From Wuchereria bancrofti (lineage: Eukaryota; Nematoda; Chromadorea; Rhabditida; Onchocercidae): DNA of 64,000 nucleotides. The translations under genes and the position numbers were made by a program. Positions 38,790 through 51,950 of the stretch are shown one piece after another. The notes under the pieces were generated by a model. The model was not told the DNA's origin. It saw only the letters and a program-made list of their open reading frames with translations, and did not search any database. The first letter of the stretch is position 1, and each line of letters begins with the position of its first letter. The stretch lies in contig SSBO01000001.1 in the NCBI GenBank assembly GCA_005281725.1, forward strand, positions 562,956 to 626,955. Direction: 5' to 3'.

Positions 38790-40415
38790 TAATGTACTTA
38801 TTACTTGTTATATGCAATTATAACATTTGAGTATTTGAGTCTTTTAGTAACAAACTAAAAACTGAACATTTATCTAACCATTTAAATGTTAAAAATTTTA
38901 CCTAACAACTATTATTGAAGTGGTGCATAGTCGAATGAAAATTTCTGGTAATAAAACTTAAATGAATTTTTAGGTAACAAAAGAATTTTATATCTAACAA
39001 TTATTTGTCATTTTTAATTGAGTAATATAAATTGTTATCGTTTTAATTTCGCATGAATAAAAGATAGTTTTTTTTTTTTTTTACTTATAAAAGATACGAT
39101 TGTCATATCTTTTTTTTAAATTTATAATTAAAAACTTTTGAAAGCATAACCACATTTTAAAAGTCATAAGCATATATTTCATAATATAAAATTAGCTTTT
39201 CTGTATTACAATATTTCAAAATTAAAAATATTTCTTGCTAAAAAAAAATTCTGACATTCTATAATTTTTTTATACATTGTAAAATATTGCAACAGCTGTT
39301 GAAAATTTTCTCAAACCAAAAAAAAAAAAAGGAAAAAGGAGAAGAAATGTAAAGAAGAAAGTATCAAAAATTGTTTCTTCCCCTCTCTCTCTTTCTCCCT
39401 CTCTTTCCTTTTATCTCTTCTATTTTTTTTTTTTATTTTTTATTTTTTTGTCAAAATAAAAGAATGAAGAGAATGAAATGGAAAACAGGAAATAAGTATG
39501 ATGTAAAAGAAAAATACAATATGAGAGAAATTAATTATTAATTCTTTCATAAAAAAAAATAAAGAAATTTTAACAATAATTTATAATAAAATTTATGAAA
39601 GACAAACTTCAAAAAAAAAAACGATAACTGAACTTTTTGCGCCATTTTTATGTTTACATTGTATTATTGTAATAATAATAAATATTTCAATATTTTTTAT
39701 TTTTTCTTTGTTTATTTTCCCAGCAATGATTAACTTACAATTAATATTTATGATGAAATTATTGAAATTCACTTTTTATTATGAAATATTGAACATGAAA
39801 GTTTCCTCTCTCTTTTTTTTCTGCATTTAATAAAGAAATTTTAAAATGTTTCCAATGTATATCGCATATATTCATCCATACCAGATCCCAGAAATATGCA
39901 AAAATTATAAAAGTATGCAATATTTTAATTAGTAAAAAAGAGTTAATTATCTGTTATCAGCAAATTCATAGATGATATCATTCAATCTTTGGTTTTTTTA
40001 TGATAATATTTATGCAAATGATATAAAATCAAAATAAATAGATTGGTGGATACAAAATATGAGAACAAAAGAAAATTACTCAGTTAGTACTAGGCTAATT
40101 ATTCTCTTAAATGAAATGAATTACTATGATAAAAAAGAATAGATCTGAAAAGAAAAAAGAAGACGAAAAAACGGAACTGAATATTTCCGGATCATTGATA
40201 TTTTCCGGACTGCACACTGATGAGGATGATATAAATGTTTACGGTGTATCTATGCAAACAAATTATTATGGATAACGGCAATTCATTCAGCTCACAGCCT
40301 TTATTAGCATTTAAAATTTTTCGAAATTTCAAAATAAATTCTCTGTGAAAATTTGGATAACCTAATTTTTTAAATATTAATAAGAAATAAAAGTAAGAAG
40401 ATATTCCTATTTATT
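38790..40415. repeat. Copy 1 of an identical 1,626-bp tandem pair (probable assembly duplicate)
   Basis: This block recurs at 40417-42042 with a constant offset of 1,627 bp. Every stretch compared is identical, including homopolymers such as a 15-T run. Both copies contain a TTCCGGA pair (40185-40191 and 40203-40209 in this copy). No gene is present. Confidence 0.9.
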
Positions 40416-40416
40416 N
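40416..40416. other. Single N joining the two identical copies
   Basis: One ambiguous base lies exactly at the junction between the 1,626-bp copies, as expected if two overlapping contig ends were joined without merging. Confidence 0.95.
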
Positions 40417-42042
40417 TAATGTACTTATTACTTGTTATATGCAATTATAACATTTGAGTATTTGAGTCTTTTAGTAACAAACTAAAAACTGAACATTTAT
40501 CTAACCATTTAAATGTTAAAAATTTTACCTAACAACTATTATTGAAGTGGTGCATAGTCGAATGAAAATTTCTGGTAATAAAACTTAAATGAATTTTTAG
40601 GTAACAAAAGAATTTTATATCTAACAATTATTTGTCATTTTTAATTGAGTAATATAAATTGTTATCGTTTTAATTTCGCATGAATAAAAGATAGTTTTTT
40701 TTTTTTTTTACTTATAAAAGATACGATTGTCATATCTTTTTTTTAAATTTATAATTAAAAACTTTTGAAAGCATAACCACATTTTAAAAGTCATAAGCAT
40801 ATATTTCATAATATAAAATTAGCTTTTCTGTATTACAATATTTCAAAATTAAAAATATTTCTTGCTAAAAAAAAATTCTGACATTCTATAATTTTTTTAT
40901 ACATTGTAAAATATTGCAACAGCTGTTGAAAATTTTCTCAAACCAAAAAAAAAAAAAGGAAAAAGGAGAAGAAATGTAAAGAAGAAAGTATCAAAAATTG
41001 TTTCTTCCCCTCTCTCTCTTTCTCCCTCTCTTTCCTTTTATCTCTTCTATTTTTTTTTTTTATTTTTTATTTTTTTGTCAAAATAAAAGAATGAAGAGAA
41101 TGAAATGGAAAACAGGAAATAAGTATGATGTAAAAGAAAAATACAATATGAGAGAAATTAATTATTAATTCTTTCATAAAAAAAAATAAAGAAATTTTAA
41201 CAATAATTTATAATAAAATTTATGAAAGACAAACTTCAAAAAAAAAAACGATAACTGAACTTTTTGCGCCATTTTTATGTTTACATTGTATTATTGTAAT
41301 AATAATAAATATTTCAATATTTTTTATTTTTTCTTTGTTTATTTTCCCAGCAATGATTAACTTACAATTAATATTTATGATGAAATTATTGAAATTCACT
41401 TTTTATTATGAAATATTGAACATGAAAGTTTCCTCTCTCTTTTTTTTCTGCATTTAATAAAGAAATTTTAAAATGTTTCCAATGTATATCGCATATATTC
41501 ATCCATACCAGATCCCAGAAATATGCAAAAATTATAAAAGTATGCAATATTTTAATTAGTAAAAAAGAGTTAATTATCTGTTATCAGCAAATTCATAGAT
41601 GATATCATTCAATCTTTGGTTTTTTTATGATAATATTTATGCAAATGATATAAAATCAAAATAAATAGATTGGTGGATACAAAATATGAGAACAAAAGAA
41701 AATTACTCAGTTAGTACTAGGCTAATTATTCTCTTAAATGAAATGAATTACTATGATAAAAAAGAATAGATCTGAAAAGAAAAAAGAAGACGAAAAAACG
41801 GAACTGAATATTTCCGGATCATTGATATTTTCCGGACTGCACACTGATGAGGATGATATAAATGTTTACGGTGTATCTATGCAAACAAATTATTATGGAT
41901 AACGGCAATTCATTCAGCTCACAGCCTTTATTAGCATTTAAAATTTTTCGAAATTTCAAAATAAATTCTCTGTGAAAATTTGGATAACCTAATTTTTTAA
42001 ATATTAATAAGAAATAAAAGTAAGAAGATATTCCTATTTATT
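40417..42042. repeat. Copy 2 of the identical 1,626-bp tandem pair
   Basis: Matches 38790-40415. Unique sequence resumes after 42042 with TTAATATGGTTAAAA. Confidence 0.9.
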
Positions 42043-43596
42043 TAATATGGTTAAAATTTATTTTATTGAACTTTTAGATATTTTGTTAAAATTTGCTAAA
42101 ATAAAATTTCATTCCTTTTCTTTTTTCACTCGAATTATAAATTATTTTGCTTTTTCTCTCTTTTTTTTTTTTCAAAAAAAAAACATTTATTTAAAAATTA
42201 AAAATGAAATCATCTTTTTCTTTTTTTTTTTTTTTTTTTTTAAAAATATTTCCGTACATCACTTAAGATGTCAATAAAATGAAGAAAACAAAAAAAAAAA
42301 AAAAAAAAGAAAAACAAAACAAAAAAATTTTTATGTTAAGATGGCAAGTTCAATCCGTCAAAATATTGCGACAAAAGAATCAAAACATTTAAAGAAGAAC
42401 AAAACGGACATACCAAGAAAGATTGCTGTTATAGGAACAACTGCTTCAGTAAGCAAACTGATTAGATTTCTTTGATGTATAACCGATTTAACAGTGAGTA
42501 AATAACTAATTCCATTAACCAATTCATTTCATTTCTTAACTTTAATTTCTTTAAAGGGATTAAAAACAAAAAGAATGGAATTTTTATCATTTATATCAGA
42601 AAAAAAAATATTATTTTATCAATGATAATTAATATTTTACTTATATATCATATTATTTGTGAATTAATCGAAGTTTTTTTTTTTTTTTTATTTATCAAAC
42701 AAATTAACTGCTAACACTTTTAAATAATCAAAAAATTTGTCAGAAAAAAGGAAGGAAAAAAGTTAAAAAATATTTATTTTTTAAAAAAAAAAGAAAATTG
42801 CACTAAAATGGTAAGGGAAAAAAAATTATTCAAAATGACAAATGAAATAATTGAAAACAATCGTTTGTTCTTAATTTAATTTTGAAATGAAGAAAGGATT
42901 TAAATTTAAAAATTAACCATAATGCATTAAGATGAGTTTTTCCTTTTGCTATATTTTAATATTTATGTTAAATTGATATAAGAACATAATTTAATAAATT
43001 GAACAACAACAAAAAAAAAGTATAAAAGAAAAATTAGTTGAAAAAATTGCTTCCATATGGATGGAAAATTATGAAATCAATATAATTTATTGTATTTATC
43101 ACAAAATATTAATAAAATCTTTTATCAAAAAAAATTATCAACATTTGTAGAATTAATTAAAATTCAATTCTATGAAATAATTTCATTTCGTAGCATTAAT
43201 TAATATCGTAATTGCAATGATTAAAATTTTGAAAAAACAAAAGAAAGTTTATATAGATGGAAGAGCATTAAAGAAATCCATTAATTAGTTCTCATTAACT
43301 TTTTAATAATTAAATAACAATCCATATATTTAAAAAATGGAAATACTTTATTTAATAAAAAAGAAAATAATATATGTTATGCGTTAAAAAAGTATTAAAT
43401 AAAAGTTAAAGAAGGAGTGAGCAATAAACTTCAAACAGCAAAATTGAGAAATTTCAAACAAAATTCAATGTTTGCAAAAAATAGATTTTTTGAAAATCAT
43501 TTATTGTAATAAAGAATAAAATAAAAAAAAAACTTGATTAATAGTATAATTTAACAGCTTTTCAACTATTTTTATACGATAAATAAAAACGGAAAT

Positions 43597-43618
43597 GCAT
43601 CGATTAATCGATTAATGA
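43597..43618. promoter_or_regulatory. Tandem ATCGATTA homeodomain-type sites
   Basis: ATCGATTAATCGATTAATGA contains two ATCGATTA units 8 bp apart and the TAATCGATTA core also found in the palindrome at 26131-26150. Binding is not shown. Confidence 0.3.
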
Positions 43619-46600
43619 TCATTCATATAGTTACTTGGTAAATTTAAATTCAAATTGACACAAATGCATTTAAAATGTCACATAATTGGTAATTTATAAT
43701 ATCTATCTTTTATAATTCGTACATTTGGTACGAATTTCAATTAGCTAACATTTAAATTTATTACTTCTTTGTGATACATTCTGACATAAAATATTATAAC
43801 TTAGTTTTAAGAAATGTTGACTTTTTTTTAAATGTTTGATTATAAGATAAATAAGATCAATGAATGAAAGATTTATTCCATTCATTGGTCAAACTATTGA
43901 TAATTTCAATCATTATATTTTAGCTAATTAATATGACGTATTCTTCTCTTTTAAACTTTCGGAAAGTTCAAAGTTTACTTCTTTACTTCATTTTTCAGTC
44001 GAATTATTTTGTAACAAACTATCATTTTATGTCGTTTTTATACAATTTTTCATTTCTTATTTAATTTTATTGTTTATTGTTTTTTTTCATGCAATAGTTT
44101 AGTTTTCATTTAATTAATCATAAAAAATTTCACAATTATTTGAAAAATTTTCACATTTTGTAAATATGTAAAATGATACAGCATATTACAACAAAAAATT
44201 TTTTTTGTGTCAAAATTTATTCAAGCAAAGATAGAAGGTGAAAAAGTAGAAAAAATATTTGCACATTTGTTATTAATCATCATCATTATCATTATCACTA
44301 TTGTTATCATTACCCACCATTATGATTATCAACTCAACCTTTTGGAAAAAAGAGGGTAGGTGCATACAGCAACCGTTTGAATTAATTTCTATGCCGAATG
44401 AATTTTTTGAAATAAAATTATTTCAGGTATTGTGTGGTATTTGGGTAGTTAAAGTGCATTTGATTCATTGGAAACAAAAACTTTTTGATTTTTTTCTTTT
44501 CTTTTCCCTTCTTTTCTTTCCTTTTTTTTTCTTTTTTCAAATTTAATTAAAATAAATAAATTAATATTTTTTTCGAAGAAATAAATGAAACAGTACATTT
44601 GTTATTTTGTTTTTATTGCATTTGTTTTTATTGTTTCAAATATTATTTATATGATATAATAAAATAAACATTTGCAATTAAATTCAATTGCAAAAAGTCA
44701 TTTATTTTTCTTACTGTGAAGATATTTTTTTCAATTGCAATAAAACAAAAACTAAAAAATGGGAAATTTTTCACTTTACTAAATTTTTGAGAAATTTGTG
44801 AAATTTTTTGTAAATTTTATTAAATGCTTAAAAAAATTGCGTAGTGAAGAGAAAAAAAAAACGCAAATTTACTTAATAATGGCAATAAGTAGTTTTGAAT
44901 AAATTATTTTTAATGAATAAATGAATGAATTTCAATTAAAATATCATCGTAAAATTTAAAAAACACTATAAATTTTTGACAATTATTATTTATTTCTTTT
45001 ATAATAAATTCGTTTAGAATGACAAAAACTTTGGTTGAAAAAACTGTCACTAATTTCTTTTTTGTTTATCTTTATTATTTTGTTCAATAGTAATTATTAT
45101 CAAAATTATAAAATTTGACAAATAAACTTAATTTGTAAAATTGTATGGTAATAAAAGATTTGAAATAAAATAAAATCTTTTTACTATTGTATATCGCTAA
45201 TATATAGGTAATAAACAATTTCCTCAGTATTAGCCGAATTGCAATGATTTATTTATCAGTTAAATAATTTAACAAACTGATAAATTACTATTAGTGATAA
45301 CTGAATAATTGTTAATCAAATTATTTCATAATAGTTGCAAAAAGTAAGTGCAAAAAATAGTAATGATAAAATTTGTTGGAAATAAAATTAAAATAATAAT
45401 TTAATCCTTTCTAAACTTTAAACTCCTATAATTGTAATTAATTGACAAATTATAATTTTTCTTTCCTGCTCTTTCATACCACATCGAATTACTTATTTAT
45501 CACTTATCAATTTGAATTAGCTATCATTTTTTTACTCCTAAAAATATGACTTCTTAGAAATATTCATTTCACTTTTTTGTTGCTTTTTTTTTCTCGTCCA
45601 TTTTACGTTTATCATTTAAACGTATGATTACGTATGATGATAATTGATCAAATAAATGAACTTATATTTTTAGCTATTAAACTTTGCAAAACATATATCT
45701 TTTATCACTTTTCATATCACATTTTTCACAATTACTATTCAACTGAATGATTTTTCCATTATGAAAAAAAGTCTACAATATTTATGGTTAACAAACAATC
45801 ACATCTCTATCACGTGAATTGCGTAAACAAATTTGATAATAATTATTGTAGCTATAAACAAATCGCATCACATTTACTACCACAATTTCCATTTATTCAT
45901 TTATTGTATTTCAAATTTCAAATTAATGAAATTTGCATATTACACATTTTCGTTCATATCAATACTGCAATAAAAGTATGCAAAATCGTCGAAATGAATG
46001 AAGATTTTTGTAGAAATATGCTAAAAAAAAATTTAATAATTCCAATACGATATTCAACAACGTTTCCTTTAATAGCTAAATAATCAATAATTGATTAAAG
46101 ATCAAAAGTAAGTGGAAAAAATAATTTTGAAATGAATAATTATCATTTGTCTTAACAATAAAACATATAAAAAGTTAAAATCAAATGATAAGTATCATAA
46201 CAATGATATCACATTGAATACTCGTCGTACAATATCAATTGTTGATCTCATATAAAGCTGATATGAGATAAATTATCAGTATTTCTACTCTTATGACAAA
46301 TTCAAATATTCCTCTTAAATTTGTAATGTAATTAAAATCATATTTTAAATGGTTTATTATAAAAAAAATTAAATAAAGCAATGAAATACGTCAAATGGAA
46401 AAACGTTGACACGTACGTTTAAAATATAGTCGGAAAACATTTGCAATTTGCATATGCTATGATAAAATAAACAAAATACTTCACTATAAGCTATAATATA
46501 GAAATATTTACATAGTTTTTTCCCAATTTTAGTAACACACTTAATAGAATTACTAAAATTTAATCGGAAATGATTAATTAAAATGATGCAAACAATAAGA

Positions 46601-47033
46601 ATAAATCAATCGTTTTTTGTTACTTAAATACAACAATTAACTATCATGTGGAAAAAATGCGGAAAGATCTGATATTTGTAAGACATTTTTGAAGTCAAAT
46701 AAAAATCAAACTGTTCACCTTCAAAATATTACAATAGCTAATGAAATATCGCCAAAGCATTTCAACAAATTTCACTTTTCTGTTTCTTTTAAGAAATTTT
46801 TTCGCCTAACACTAATTGTTATTGGAAAATGATGAAAACATTTTGAGCAAATCAAATGTAACAATAATACCTAGCAAAAACTTGTAATAACATTATTTAA
46901 ATTTTCGATTTTAAATCACAAAAGTTTGTTTCTCTCCTCCCTCTTTTCATCCCTTGATTATTTTGATTTTTAAATTTTGAAAAATGTTGAATGATGATTA
47001 GATGATCAAATAAATATTATGCTATGTTGCTGT

Positions 47034-47048
47034 CACGTGAAACACGTG
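47034..47048. promoter_or_regulatory. Two CACGTG E-boxes 9 bp apart
   Basis: CACGTGAAACACGTG: two perfect E-boxes separated by three bases. They are rare motifs in this AT-rich interval and could bind bHLH factors. Motif evidence only. Confidence 0.3.
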
Positions 47049-48633
47049 AAACATGATAATAATGCTGGATATTCTTATGATATTAAATATGCTATTTCAA
47101 ATAATTTAGAAGTGGTGAGAGAAAAAAAAAGAGTTTCAAAGTTAAACACATTGACTAGAAAAAGTTAAAAAATTAAATTCCTGATGTTTGTAAAAATCTA
47201 AACTTCAATATGTATGAGTTTACATATAATTAATGATAAGACTAATTCATTATTTCTGACAAGATTTTGTTTTAAAAAAGTTAACAAATTTTTTTCTATT
47301 ATCATAAAGGAAATGACAATATTAACATTCCTTCGTTTTCTTCTTCAAAAAGAAAAAGAAATTTTTTTTTAAATTATAATTGTTATACATAGAACTAACT
47401 GTCTGACAATAAAAATGATAAAATTATCAATTTGAATTGATCAGATGTAATCGCTGACTCCTGAAAAAATATTCCATTGAAATATGAAAAGGAAAAATAT
47501 GCTCTAGGATAGAAATACATAACTGATAAAATTTTCTAAAGGAGTAAAAGCTCATTATCATATCAATATAAACAATGAATCATTTCTTTTTGATAAGAAA
47601 TAAATCTATATTCTTTGATAAGAAATTTTTTTCAATAAATTCCACCAATTAAATGATTTTTTAAAAAGATGAATCAAAAGAAGCAAACTAACATTTTAAA
47701 TATAATACTTCCGAATAAGTAATAATCATCATTTTGCTCCTCCATGTCAAATAGCTGTGAGAGATAAAATGTAATGGGTAAATGCAATTATAGCGGTAAA
47801 TGATATGATAATGATAACAATGATAATAGTAGTCAATTAAGGATAATGAAATTAAATGATATAATGAAGTGTTAATTGTTTATGACATGACATTAAAATG
47901 ATACAAATTTTGATCGTATTTCACTGTTATCACCATATCAAAATTTCTTAACCAAATATGAGTGAAAGAGTGATTTTCATTTGAGATTGACGAAGTATCC
48001 GATTTCATTTTAACTAAAAATTTCGGTCAACGACCCGATCATTACGATCAACTGTTTACCAATTGCAGAATATGTTTAGTAATGTAACGGCAAACATCAA
48101 AGATAATTGTAAGACAGTAAACAGTCAGCAGTGCGTGTTTATGATAAGAAAGCAAGTGAGACCGAAGAAATAAAATTTCGGAAAAATTTCAAATCAATAC
48201 TGTATGACAAATTTATCAACACATCATTATTTGCTGTTAAAATAAACAATTAGAGAAATGATAAAAATGATGATAAAACAGTAACGATAGTTTCAAATAA
48301 GTTGTAATCAGAACTTTAAAGTTGAAGAACGTTTAGCAATTAGTGAAAAAAATGACAATGTATTTATTTTCTAAAAAATTTTATCAAAGATATAAACTTA
48401 TCAATAATATTATCATTTGCAAAAGCACTAGTTAATATCAAAGTATGTGTGTGGTCTGTTCATTTGACGATATAATAAATATAACTACAAATGAAAAAAA
48501 AAAAAGAAAACTTTCAATGATAACGAACCTTTGACACCGATTGGTACTGATAATGGTGATAAATAGTATGATTGTTAGGATGATGAAATAGGAGTGAACA
48601 GCAGTAAATGATAAAATAAATGGTAGCCTAGAA

Positions 48634-48704
48634 GGTCCTGCCTGTAGAGACGAGCTTATTTTGATTCAAACAGGTCAGATAAACCCGGATCTACAGGGTG
48701 AACC
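48634..48704 (-). ncRNA. mir-10: Hox-cluster microRNA precursor, miR-10-like 5' arm and miR-231-like 3' arm
   Basis: Read on the minus strand, the 5' arm (48700-48678) carries CACCCTGTAGATCCGGG, matching the miR-10 core ACCCUGUAGAUCCG. The 3' arm (48658-48636) begins TAAGCTCGT and continues ACAGGCAGGA. I recall C. elegans miR-231 as starting UAAGCUCGU and ending ACAGGCAGAA. By hand pairing, 48697-48679 pairs with 48641-48659 with only a 2-nt internal mismatch. The loop is about 17-19 nt, and the lower stem continues past a 2x2 mismatch (48700-48704 with 48638-48634). Two 23-nt products with 2-nt 3' overhangs fit exactly and preserve both seeds (ACCCUGU and AAGCUCG). It lies between lin-39 and ceh-13, on the lin-39 strand, as mir-10 does in other animals' Hox clusters. 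Position 1 of the 5' product is C instead of U. I see no other long microRNA-like stem in the interval. Confidence 0.9.
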
Positions 48705-48720
48705 ATCCAAGAAAACTTCC

Positions 48721-50265
48721 ATAAATAGATCAAACAATGAATTCAATGGATCAATTTATCGATCATTTTATCATTCCAATCATTTATAGGGAAACAGCAA
48801 AAAATCCTGAAAAAAAAAAGAATTGTTGTAATCAAATTAAATACATAAAATAATAATTGATATAAATATATCGAAAATAACTTTGTAAAAAAATAAATAT
48901 TTTTGTTGTGAGAATTTTGTAACGATTAGATAAATAATATAGTAACATAAATTTTATCGCTCTATTAAAAATTGTATTTACTTCCTTTTTCTTTCCTTCT
49001 TTCTCTCTTAAATTTTTAAGCTATATAAATGAAAAAAAAAAAAAAAAAAAACTCTTACATATATATTTTACGTTATGATATGATTCAGTTAATATCTTAA
49101 TTTTGCTCGATAACATTCATTTAATTAAACATGTCGGATTAATTTGGAATTTTATAAATATCAATGTAAGAATTATTCATTACTTTTAATTGATAACTCA
49201 ATAATAGTGATGATAATAGTAATAATGATAGTAATAGTAATAAGTAGTAATAATGATAGTAATAATAACTAGCGAAAATAATAATGATAGTAGTAATAAT
49301 AATAGTAATAGAGTAATGATAATAATATGAATATAAATATTTCGTAAGTTAACTAACAATCAAAATCAAAAAAGGAAAAAAACGATAAACAAAAAGATTG
49401 ATTTTTTTTTTTTTTTGTAACATTTTAATTTTATGCAATAATATTTATTACAACTAAATATTTCAAATAATCAAAATTAAAAAAGAGAAAAAAAAAAACG
49501 TTTACTATCCGAAAAAAGAAATAAATATTGCATAAATATTCAATTTTTTTAAAATTCAAATTTTTTAATAATTTGATTAATTAATACAGAACAATTTCTT
49601 TCTTTTCTAACAAATAACTTAATCAATTATTGACATAATTACTAACATATTATTATCATCACTAATTGTTTTATGCTAATAATAATTCAATAATAAATAT
49701 TAAAATAAAATAATAATAAAATAAAATTGTATTTATATATGCATTTAATGACTGAGAGCAAATTCATCTCAGACATTGATACGAGAATGAATTGTTCAAC
49801 AATGCCAACCAATGAATGTTAATAGCAAATGCCTGATGGTATATACATTGTATCCGTATCGGTATGTATCGATGTGGCACACGTGTATGTGTATGTGTGT
49901 ATGCGTGTATGTATGCGTGTGTGTGTATGTGTATCTGCCTGAAAAATGAATAAATATATAATACGTATGTATAAATTTATGTTTAGAATAGAAGAGGCAA
50001 AGAGAATTGTATGTATGTGTGTATGTATGTGTCTGTATGTGTCTGTGTGTGTCTGTATGTGTCTGTGTGTATATATGGCGTTGCTCCAAAAACTCTTATA
50101 ATAATAAATAAATATACAAACAGAACGCAGTGATTATGACGATAGCGATATTAGTTTGGAATATTTATAAATGAAAGAGAGAAGAATTGAATGTATGAAA
50201 TTGTGTGTGTGAAAAAAAAAAAAAAAATGCATCACCTGAAATGAATGCATAAATGCATGCATTGT
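48721..50265. other. AT-rich DNA with microsatellites between the microRNA and ceh-13
   Basis: Contains an AATGATAGT-type array (about 49199-49330) and two GT/GTAT arrays (about 49876-49938 and 50011-50075). The Thr/His-rich minus-strand frame at 49796-50089 is a repeat artefact. Nothing else was seen. Confidence 0.7.
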
Positions 50266-50307
50266 ATGCATTTATATGTATGCATGCATGCATACATATA
50301 AATGCAT
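50266..50307. repeat. 42-bp perfect palindrome
   Basis: The left half is ATGCATTTATATGTATGCAT plus G, and the right half is its exact reverse complement, centred on GCATGC. There is no spacer. It lies about 1.65 kb upstream of the ceh-13 ATG. It could form a cruciform or act as a dense array of ATGCAT sites. Confidence 0.9.
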
Positions 50308-51599
50308 GTATGATATGCTATAATATTCATTGATGATGTATTAATAGTTTAAAATAAATAAATAAATAAAAGTAAATTAATGATAATCAAAGAAGAAGAA
50401 AAGGAATTTGTTACTTTTTATTTTATTTAATTTTGTTTATGATTTAAATATTAAAAGTTTTATTATAATTGATTCATTTTTAAGTATGTTATAAAATTAA
50501 AAGCATTATAAAATCAAAAATTTTTTGTTTTGTATTTTGTGATTCGAATGAATTAGTAATGATTAATAAATTTTAAGTTTGGGATAAACTAATTAATTAA
50601 TTAATTAATTATTGTTAATCATTTTTAATCTTATTAATCGAAGAATTTTGTTCAAATTAATGAAGATAATAAATAAGTTAAACAATTAGCTATTCATTAC
50701 AATGAATGCTGTTAGCCAATTATATTATGTAAGAAAATTGATAACATTATTTATTGGACAGTGTGAATAGTAACTTTTATTAATTATTAATTTTACTAAT
50801 TAGTCTAAATTTTCATCCAAAAAGACTCTCTAAATGCGATGTATCTTTCTTTTTCTTATTTTCTTATTTTGTATGATATAAACAAAGTGATATCATATAT
50901 TTTAGTTTAATTAATACTCCAATTTCATCTATTGTCAGCTAAATGATAATGTAATCTTTTCTCATTTATTTTTTTAAAACTATCATTTCAATATTCTTTT
51001 TAACTTTCCTAAAATATTGCTTTTGTTATAAAACTTTTGCATATAAAATTACATTTTCAGTTTATTGAATCAATTTCCAATTCAAAATTAGAAATTTTAA
51101 ATTTATATTCTGAAAAAAAAATTCTGAACAAAGTTATACTCTTTGAATCAAATAAATAATGAACAAAAATAAAATGATTTTTCTCTTCTTTTTTTTCTGT
51201 CTTTTTTTTTCACGAATATCCTATACGTAATATTATGCATTAGCATTAAATTTAAATACCTTGTAAATAAATAAAATTTTAATTGCTATTACAGAAATAA
51301 TTTAAAATCAATATTTATCTTTCTTCGTTTTAATTTTAGCAATTTTTTTTTTAGAATTGTTGTCAATAAATCTTTTATTATCGTCATTTATAATTAATAT
51401 GTAAATTTTGAATGAGTCATATCAAATAAGCAAGTAATTTATCAAAAAAAAAAAAAAAAAAAAAAGCGAAAGGATTTAAAAATGATATACCAGAAAAGGA
51501 TGAATGAATGGATGGATTAAGGATGCTTTAAAACTACCATAAAAATTTAGTCACATTTTACGTTTCATGCTTCACTGAGCTTCTCTTGCTTATTTCATT
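50308..51599. other. AT-rich ceh-13 upstream DNA
   Basis: Low-complexity A/T sequence with a TTAA run near 50590-50610 (repeated TAATTA homeodomain cores). No gene was seen. Confidence 0.6.
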
Positions 51600-51950
51600 T
51601 AACAAATGATTGAAAAATCCCTCCTCCTCCTCCTTCCTCCTCCTTCTTGCTCTTCGTCCTCCTCTTCCTTTCTTCTTCTTGTGCCACCTGCTCCTCCTCA
51701 TCTATTCTTTTCCATAGCTAATCCAACATATCATTTCTAGCTTACAACTGCTACTAGCCTAGCAGCTATCTTGTTTTATCAATAGAATGATGAAACGAAC
51801 ATCAACCACTTACACCTTTAACCAACCAATCTCTCTCTTACATTTTCTCATTTCTCCTCCTCCCTACTATTCGACATTAACTTTTACTATTATTTACTGC
51901 ATTTACATTCATTACTGATAACTGTTGATTAAATTTAATTATAATGTACA
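51600..51950 (+). promoter_or_regulatory. Pyrimidine-rich leader / promoter region of ceh-13
   Basis: A strongly CT-rich tract (about 51620-51710, repeated CTCCTC) contains GCCACCTG (an E-box core, CACCTG). It is followed by a possible splice or trans-splice acceptor, CATTTCTAG near 51733-51741, then about 200 bp to the ATG. An in-frame TAA at 51942-51944 sits just before the start codon. Confidence 0.4.

Larger units (their letters stand above)
42043..48620. other. AT-rich Hox intergenic DNA
   Basis: Mostly low-complexity A/T sequence with poly-A/T runs. Notable items: an ATC-rich run near 44275-44310, a perfect 9-bp hairpin ATCTCATAT-aaagctg-ATATGAGAT (46245-46269), two CACGTG boxes at 47034-47048, and a more complex patch at about 47990-48165. 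The open frame at 45784-46083 (99 residues) is of a length expected by chance in this composition and has no motif. Confidence 0.6.

Noticed and set aside
38790..42042. Recent segmental duplication or transposon pair
   Set aside because: No terminal repeats or target-site duplication seen; the identity plus a single N at the junction fits an assembly overlap better.
44301..44546. 81-residue plus-strand frame
   Set aside because: It starts in an ATC-type repeat and ends in a T-rich run; the middle part has no known motif.
45784..46083. 99-residue plus-strand open frame
   Set aside because: About one frame of this length is expected by chance at this base composition; no domain, splice or start context supports it.
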